Position numbers and translations under genes: made by a program
The notes under the pieces: generated by a model
The model's database searches: none
What the model was told of the DNA's origin: nothing
The model's input: only the letters and a program-made list of their open reading frames with translations
NCBI GenBank assembly: GCA_011374735.1
Contig: DRPD01000011.1
Span: 1-9,827, forward strand
DNA: 9,827 bases
Source of the DNA: Thermopetrobacter sp.
GTDB taxonomy: Bacteria > Pseudomonadota > Alphaproteobacteria > Rhizobiales > Aestuariivirgaceae
Direction of reading: 5' to 3'
Shown here: one piece after another, positions 6,006 to 9,827 of the stretch
How the letters are laid out: each line of letters begins with the position of its first letter
How positions within the stretch are numbered: position 1 is the stretch's first letter

Positions 6006-7361
6006 TCACCCGAACCTGAGCGCCCGTTGCATGGAGTCGAAGAGCGGCTTCATCATGATGTGCAGCGGCGAGCGCGGATAGGTGCTGATGAACACTTCCG
6101 CCGGCATGCCGGGCACCGGCCGCCTGTCCGGCCCCAGGCGGCTCCATTCGCGTGGCGGGATCTCCACATCGACCCGGTAGAATGGCCGGCCGCTGCGCTG
6201 ATCCCGCAACACGTCGGCGGAAATCCGCACGACCCTGCCCTGCACCACCGGCATGTCCGGCGCATTGTAGGCGGTCAGATGCAGGCGCGCCTTCTGGCCG
6301 GCATGCAGCTGTTCGATGTCACTCACGGATACCCGCGCCCGCACCACCAGCCGGTCGTCGCCGGGCACGATCTCCATGATCGTCTCCCCGGCTCTGACGA
6401 CGCCGCCGATGGTGTGCACCTGCATGTTGTGCACCCGCCCGCTGACCGGGGCGCGAATCTCCAGGCGGCCGATCTTCCGGTCCAGTTCGATGCGGTTCTG
6501 TTCCAGTTCGATGATCCGGGGCAGGATGTCCTTCAGCCGTTCGCTGACCTTTTCCCGATTACCGTTCTTTTCATGCAGTAACTGTGAGTCCAGTTCCGCG
6601 ATCTTTTCCCTGGCCTGGGCGATCTGGCCCCGGGTTTCAGCATATGCGCCCTCCAGGCGGGCCAGGGATCTCTTCAGTTCCAGCAAACGCGGCAGTCTGG
6701 CGTTGCCCTTGCGCAGCAACTCTTCCACGGTGGCGATTTCCTGCTTCAACAAGGCGATCTGTCGCTGCCGGGCCTCGTTCCCCCGTTTCAAGCCGGCGAT
6801 GCGTTCGCGCAAGGCGGCGACCCGCCGCTGGATGATCTTCTCCATGTTGCCGAGCCGCTCGCGGCGCATGCGCAGCAAATTGCGCTGGGCGCGCAGCAGC
6901 TGGGCCAGTTTGGGCGATGTGGCGGCGCGGCGCGGCAGATCGGCCGGGAAGGTGATGTCGGCGGCGCCGGCCAGCTCGGCGAGCAACCGGGCGCGCTCCA
7001 CCCGCAAGGCGTCCAGTTGCTCCTGGACGATGGCCCGCCTGGCCAGCAGCGAAGAGCCGTCCAGCCGGATCAGCAGGTCGCCCTTGTTCACGGCCCGCCC
7101 TTCCCTGACGAGGATGTCGGCGATGACGCCGCTTTCTAGATGCTGCACCGCCTTGGGGTGGGATTCCACCACGAAACGACCCGACGCGATCACCGCGCCC
7201 TCGATGGTGGTGAGCCAGCTCCACAACAGGATGCCGCCCGGCAACAGCGCGGCGATCATGAACCCGGCCAGCAGCCATGTCCTGATGCGCAACGCGAAGA
7301 CGTGTCGCTGCTCAGTCCCGTCGTGCCGTGGCTCGCGCCTTGATACCATCCGTTGCCTCAT
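6006..7361 (-). CDS. HlyD/PrtE-family membrane fusion protein of a type I secretion system
   Basis: The periplasmic adaptor that links an inner-membrane ABC exporter to a TolC-like outer-membrane channel. It has 451 residues, normal for the PrtE/HlyD family. There is a short basic cytoplasmic tail (1-27), one membrane anchor (about 28-50), the first lipoyl half (66-101, LESGVIADILVREG), a long Arg/Glu/Leu-rich alpha-helical hairpin (about 103-297), the second lipoyl half (298-335, IRAPVSGRVHNMQVHTIGG) and a beta-barrel domain (336-430, ending PGMPAEVFISTYPRSP). The start at 7361 abuts the ABC gene stop (TGAATG). An in-frame ATG at 7349 has a better Shine-Dalgarno (GAGG, 6-nt spacer) and would shorten the protein by four residues. 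It forms an operon with the ABC gene. The specific substrate is unknown. Confidence 0.94.
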   Translation of the reverse strand: MRQRMVSRREPRHDGTEQRHVFALRIRTWLLAGFMIAALLPGGILLWSWLTTIEGAVIASGRFVVESHPKAVQHLESGVIADILVREGRAVNKGDLLIRLDGSSLLARRAIVQEQLDALRVERARLLAELAGAADITFPADLPRRAATSPKLAQLLRAQRNLLRMRRERLGNMEKIIQRRVAALRERIAGLKRGNEARQRQIALLKQEIATVEELLRKGNARLPRLLELKRSLARLEGAYAETRGQIAQAREKIAELDSQLLHEKNGNREKVSERLKDILPRIIELEQNRIELDRKIGRLEIRAPVSGRVHNMQVHTIGGVVRAGETIMEIVPGDDRLVVRARVSVSDIEQLHAGQKARLHLTAYNAPDMPVVQGRVVRISADVLRDQRSGRPFYRVDVEIPPREWSRLGPDRRPVPGMPAEVFISTYPRSPLHIMMKPLFDSMQRALRFG

Positions 7362-9236
7362 TCAATCATTGCCCCGCTGGCGCGGGGGCTGGTCGGTGAC
7401 GATTTTCATCTTGCCCACCATCCGCCCGGCGCCGACACGCGGCGCCGGCGCGGTTTTCTTGCGCCGGGCGGCCAGTTCGCGCAAGACCCGTTGGCGGGGG
7501 CCGAACATCAGCTGGCGGCCGCGGCGTCGTTGATCGTAATCCAGCAGCAGCAGATCGTCGGCGATGTCATGAAGCTTGGCGGCGTGGCTGCTGAGGATGA
7601 TGGTCCGGCCGGCTTCGCGCAGCTCGCTCAACACCTTCAGCAACGCCGCCATGCCGTCGTCGTCCAGTCCCGTTTCCGGCTCGTCCAGGACGATCAACTC
7701 CGGATTTCCGAACAGCGCCTGGGCCAACGCGATGCGGCGGCGCTGGCCGGTGGACAGCCGCTCGCCATTGGGGCCGACGGGCGCGTCGTAGCCACCCAGA
7801 TCGCGGATCAGCCGTTCCGCGCCGGCGCGGCGGGCCGCCTCCCAGAGCTGTTCCGCCGTCGCATCGGGGCGGAAGCGGGTGATGTTGGCGCGGATGGTGT
7901 CATCGAACAGCCGCGCCTCCTGTGGCAGGTAGCCGATGAAGCGGCCTCTGTCCTCGTCCGACCATTGATCGAAGGAGGCGCCGTCCAGCTTCACGCTTCC
8001 GGCCTGTTCGCGCACCGGCCAGGCGCCGACGAGGGCGCGCAACAGCGATGATTTGCCAACCCCCACCGGCCCGGCGACCACCACGATGCGCCCCGGCCTG
8101 GCGGTGAAGGAAACCCCGTGCAGCACCGGCAATTTGCCATTCGGCACATGGACCGCCAGCGCCTTCACCTCCAGCACGCCACGCGGCGGCGGCAAGGGCG
8201 TCGGGCGCTTGTTCGGGGGCAGCGCGGCGAGCCACTTGTCGATGCGCGTGCGAGCCTGGCGTAAATTGCCGCGCAGTTGCAGATGGGCGATGAACTGATC
8301 GACGGGGAACAGCGCGCGGGCCAGAATGATGGAGGCGATGATCATCGCGCCGGCGTGAATCTCGTTGCGGATGACCAGCAGCGCGCCCAGCGCCAGCATG
8401 CCCGATTGCAACAGCAGGCGCAGCGCGCGGGTAACGCTGGACAGCGTGCCCGTGCGGTCGCGGGCCCGGGTGGTGGCGATGATGGCGCCATCATGAGCGG
8501 TGTCGAACAATCGGGCCACCGAAGAGGTCATGCCCATGGCGGCGACGGCGCTGGCATTGAGCCGGGTGGCGTCCAGCACGCCGTGTTGACCGGCCTGCGC
8601 CCGCTGCACGTCTTGCAATGGCCGCTGCGCCCGCTTGTGAAAAAACAGCGCCATGAGCAGCAACAGCGCCAGGGCGGCGACGGCATAAACCCCCAGCCAG
8701 GGGTGCATCAGGAAGATGACGGCGAAATACAACGGCGCCGTCGGCGCATCGAACCAGAACAGAAAGGCCGGGCCACCGTAATAGTTGTTGATCACCTCCA
8801 GATCGCGGGCCGGCTGCATGGCGGCCGGGGCGCCGCCGCTGTTCAGGGAGAGCCGCGCCATGGCAGCGAACAGCGGCCGGCGCAAACGTTGCACGATGCG
8901 CGCCGCCAAACGCGCCTGCAGGCGGCCGCGCACCAGTTCCAGCAGGCCATAGGCCAGAAACAACAGCACCACCAGCAGCCCCAGCACCAGCAGTGTTTCG
9001 GTGCTGGCCGCGGGCAGCACCAGATTGTAGACCTGCAACATGAACATCGGGCCGGTGAGCATCAGCGCATTGATCAACACGCTGAACACCGCCAGCGCCG
9101 CCAGCAGCCGGTTCTCCACCCTGAGCGCCGCGGCCACGGAACGGGCCTCGGCCACCGGCGGCAGGCGCGGCGCCATTGCGGCGGCCATCATCCCTTCATC
9201 GTTTTCATGAGGCGCATCAACCGCGCTTTCGTCCAT
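7362..9236 (-). CDS. Type I secretion system ABC permease/ATPase (PrtD-like)
   Basis: The inner-membrane exporter that energises one-step secretion of a substrate, often an RTX protein, with the HlyD-like protein encoded just downstream. With the start at 9236 it has 624 residues. A polar N-terminus (1-40) has no C39 peptidase domain. Six hydrophobic segments lie at about 43-70, 80-100, 158-175, 178-199, 272-289 and 294-310. The ATPase domain (about 354-580) has Walker A GPVGVGKS (389-396), Q-loop Gln439, signature LSTGQ (494-498), Walker B LIVLDEP with Glu519, and H-loop His551. LSTGQ instead of LSGGQ and ETGLDDDG after Walker B are off the PrtD consensus, but the catalytic residues are intact. 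I preferred ATG 9236 because AAGGA lies 9 nt upstream. An in-frame ATG at 9317 has no Shine-Dalgarno and would put a leader hairpin inside the coding region. Confidence 0.93.
   Translation of the reverse strand: MDESAVDAPHENDEGMMAAAMAPRLPPVAEARSVAAALRVENRLLAALAVFSVLINALMLTGPMFMLQVYNLVLPAASTETLLVLGLLVVLLFLAYGLLELVRGRLQARLAARIVQRLRRPLFAAMARLSLNSGGAPAAMQPARDLEVINNYYGGPAFLFWFDAPTAPLYFAVIFLMHPWLGVYAVAALALLLLMALFFHKRAQRPLQDVQRAQAGQHGVLDATRLNASAVAAMGMTSSVARLFDTAHDGAIIATTRARDRTGTLSSVTRALRLLLQSGMLALGALLVIRNEIHAGAMIIASIILARALFPVDQFIAHLQLRGNLRQARTRIDKWLAALPPNKRPTPLPPPRGVLEVKALAVHVPNGKLPVLHGVSFTARPGRIVVVAGPVGVGKSSLLRALVGAWPVREQAGSVKLDGASFDQWSDEDRGRFIGYLPQEARLFDDTIRANITRFRPDATAEQLWEAARRAGAERLIRDLGGYDAPVGPNGERLSTGQRRRIALAQALFGNPELIVLDEPETGLDDDGMAALLKVLSELREAGRTIILSSHAAKLHDIADDLLLLDYDQRRRGRQLMFGPRQRVLRELAARRKKTAPAPRVGAGRMVGKMKIVTDQPPRQRGND
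7371..7389 (-). promoter_or_regulatory. Hairpin over the translation-initiation region of the membrane fusion gene
   Basis: CCCCGC (7372-7377) and GCGGGG (7382-7387) form a 6-bp G+C stem with a TGGC loop, inside the last codons of the ABC gene. On the minus-strand mRNA this stem contains the only GGGG that could act as a Shine-Dalgarno for the start at 7361. It could limit initiation there, or favour the start at 7349, whose GAGG lies outside the stem. It could equally be chance in G+C-rich coding sequence. Confidence 0.3.
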
Positions 9237-9269
9237 CGCGTCACGTCCTTCACTTGCGTCATACACGAT

Positions 9270-9290
9270 CACCGGCAAGGCTCGCCGGTG
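9270..9290 (-). promoter_or_regulatory. Perfect inverted repeat in the leader of the type I secretion operon
   Basis: CACCGGC (9270-9276) and GCCGGTG (9284-9290) are exact reverse complements, separated by 7 nt. The repeat lies 33 nt upstream of ATG 9236 and downstream of a candidate -10 element on the minus strand. It could be a leader hairpin affecting translation or mRNA stability, or a protein operator. If translation began at 9317 it would fall within codons. Confidence 0.4.
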
Positions 9291-9328
9291 GTGTCCGTTG
9301 ATGCCATCCTCTCGCATGGCCCGGATGG

Positions 9329-9334
9329 ATCATA
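9329..9334 (-). promoter_or_regulatory. Candidate -10 element for the type I secretion operon
   Basis: On the minus strand this reads TATGAT, five of six matches to TATAAT, in a locally A+T-richer stretch. No good -35 is seen: the best hexamer at 16-17 bp matches two or three positions. Transcription would start near 9322, giving a leader of about 85 nt that holds the inverted repeat, and would make a start codon at 9317 nearly leaderless. Confidence 0.3.
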
Positions 9335-9481
9335 GGATATCCGCATACGGGGCGAAAGCTTCTTGCCCGCCCATCCGCCGCCCGAGCATCAAGCCAGAGC
9401 GTTTCACGCGGCACGGGAGCCAGACGCGACGATCGTTCCGACGCGCTGACGGGCCGCTCTCCGACATGGGCGCGCACATGG

Positions 9482-9512
9482 AAAAGGCCGCGGAGGAAAC
9501 CCTCCGCGGCCT
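9482..9512 (-). terminator. Strong intrinsic terminator of the right-edge gene
   Basis: AGGCCGCGGAGG (9485-9496) and CCTCCGCGGCCT (9501-9512) form a perfect 12-bp stem with a 4-nt loop. On the minus strand the stem is followed by a short run of Ts (9485-9482), and it lies 28 nt after the stop of the outer-membrane protein gene. On the plus strand it is followed by ATTGTTT, so weak bidirectional function is possible. It separates that gene from the type I secretion operon. Confidence 0.85.
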
Positions 9513-9539
9513 ATTGTTTCGCGTGATCCGATCAGATGA

Positions 9540-9827
9540 TCAGAACTTGGCCTGGGCGATGAACATGCCACCGAGTACACCGGTGTTCCAGTACATGCCG
9601 CGCACACCGAACAGCAGGTGGCTGTTGACGTTGTAGAACACCTGCGCGCCGGCGCTCCAAAAGCCCGTGTTCTCATAACCGGCGGTCACGGCGAAGGCCA
9701 CCTTGTCGACCTTGGCGCCCAGCTCGGCGCTGACACCCCAGAGCGCCAGGTTAAGGGTAGAGGCGGCAACGGCCACGTAGGCCGGGCCCATCGTGAACTT
9801 GGCGCCGATGCCGGCCCGCCAGAGCGC
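9540..9827 (-). CDS. Outer-membrane beta-barrel-like protein, C-terminal part (5' end outside window)
   Basis: An open frame enters from the right edge and gives 95 residues before the TGA at 9540-9542. No start is visible; the ATG at 9791 is internal, since twelve in-frame codons precede it without a stop. The sequence is made of short alternating hydrophobic/polar segments rich in Gly and aromatics (KVAFAVTAGYENTGFWSAG, AQVFYNVN, LLFGVRGMYWN) and ends MFIAQAKF. The C-terminal Phe with alternating small/hydrophobic residues is the usual last-strand signal read by the BAM complex. I therefore infer an outer-membrane beta-barrel, porin- or OmpA/OmpW-like in style, but I do not recognise the family. 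It has its own terminator and is not part of the secretion operon. Confidence 0.7.
   Translation of the reverse strand, partial: ALWRAGIGAKFTMGPAYVAVAASTLNLALWGVSAELGAKVDKVAFAVTAGYENTGFWSAGAQVFYNVNSHLLFGVRGMYWNTGVLGGMFIAQAKF

Larger units (their letters stand above)
9237..9539. other. Intergenic region between the outer-membrane protein gene and the ABC gene
   Basis: This stretch of about 300 bases contains, in minus-strand order, the terminator of the right-edge gene (9485-9512), about 150 bases in which I see nothing identifiable (9335-9484), a candidate -10 (9329-9334), the inverted repeat (9270-9290) and the ABC ribosome binding site (AAGGA, nine bases before ATG 9236). Short open frames cross it on both strands, but their sequences are low-complexity Arg/Pro/Ala text with no family resemblance. 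Confidence 0.6.

Noticed and set aside
6316..7533. 405-codon plus-strand open frame opposite the membrane fusion gene
   Set aside because: Ser/Arg-rich text characteristic of the antisense of a coiled-coil Glu/Leu/Arg gene. It has no signal or family match.
9237..9317. 27-residue N-terminal extension of the ABC protein (start at 9317)
   Set aside because: There is no Shine-Dalgarno before 9317. The candidate promoter would leave almost no leader, and the inverted repeat falls in this stretch. ATG 9236 has AAGGA at a suitable distance. It is not excluded.
8277..9335. 352-codon plus-strand open frame opposite the ABC transporter
   Set aside because: Gln/His/Arg/Gly-rich with no hydrophobic core, antisense to a transporter with all ATPase motifs.
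9298..9636. 112-codon plus-strand open frame across the right-hand intergenic region
   Set aside because: It runs through the strong terminator stem and antisense to the barrel-type gene. It shows no ribosome binding site or domain.
1..9827. Search for CRISPR arrays, tRNA genes, insertion sequences or phage genes
   Set aside because: No regularly spaced repeats, tRNA-like cloverleaf sequence, transposase motifs or terminal inverted repeats were seen by eye.

Overview
The window looks like chromosomal DNA from a high-G+C alphaproteobacterium, most like the Rhodospirillales and relatives. The main reasons are the C-terminus of IleRS, which has the zinc-less alphaproteobacterial form, and the gene order ileS ... 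lspA - DUF3035/BamF-type lipoprotein - M16 peptidase - M16 peptidase. No database search was possible, so the taxonomy is inference.

Left half (1-5870, + strand). The 3' end of ileS (isoleucyl-tRNA synthetase) is followed by a secreted tandem spore-coat-U (SCPU) domain protein with an unusually tryptophan-rich stretch. Next comes a tight run of four genes: lspA (signal peptidase II), a small outer-membrane lipoprotein, and two secreted M16 peptidase subunits. lspA/lipoprotein and M16/M16 overlap by 4 bp (ATGA), and the lipoprotein is 1 bp from the first M16 gene, so this is almost certainly one operon. The first M16 subunit carries the HxxEH zinc site but lacks the Arg/Tyr pair. The second has lost HxxEH but keeps R-x6-Y. 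Together they should form a heterodimeric protease with a split active site. The theme of the block is envelope maturation: LspA processes lipoproteins, the lipoprotein is probably an accessory of the beta-barrel assembly machine, and the M16 pair would work in the periplasm. The SCPU gene sits between ileS and lspA, which are usually adjacent.

Middle (5871-6005). A short convergent intergenic region holds only weak hairpins.

Right half (6006-9827, - strand). A type I secretion pair is transcribed right to left: an ABC permease/ATPase (PrtD-like) and then its membrane-fusion partner (HlyD/PrtE-like), joined stop to start (TGAATG). No secreted substrate and no TolC are visible in the window. 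The ABC gene has a leader with a candidate -10 element and a perfect 7-bp inverted repeat. Upstream of that, a strong intrinsic terminator ends a further minus-strand gene that runs off the right edge. Its product ends in beta-strand-like sequence with a C-terminal Phe, as in outer-membrane beta-barrels.

No tRNA, rRNA, CRISPR array, insertion sequence or phage gene was seen. The window is mostly housekeeping plus secretion genes. The points most worth a second look are the Trp-rich orphan SCPU protein in the ileS-lspA gap, the complementary loss of catalytic motifs in the M16 pair, the divergent ATPase motifs of the type I transporter, and the hairpins in the transporter operon.
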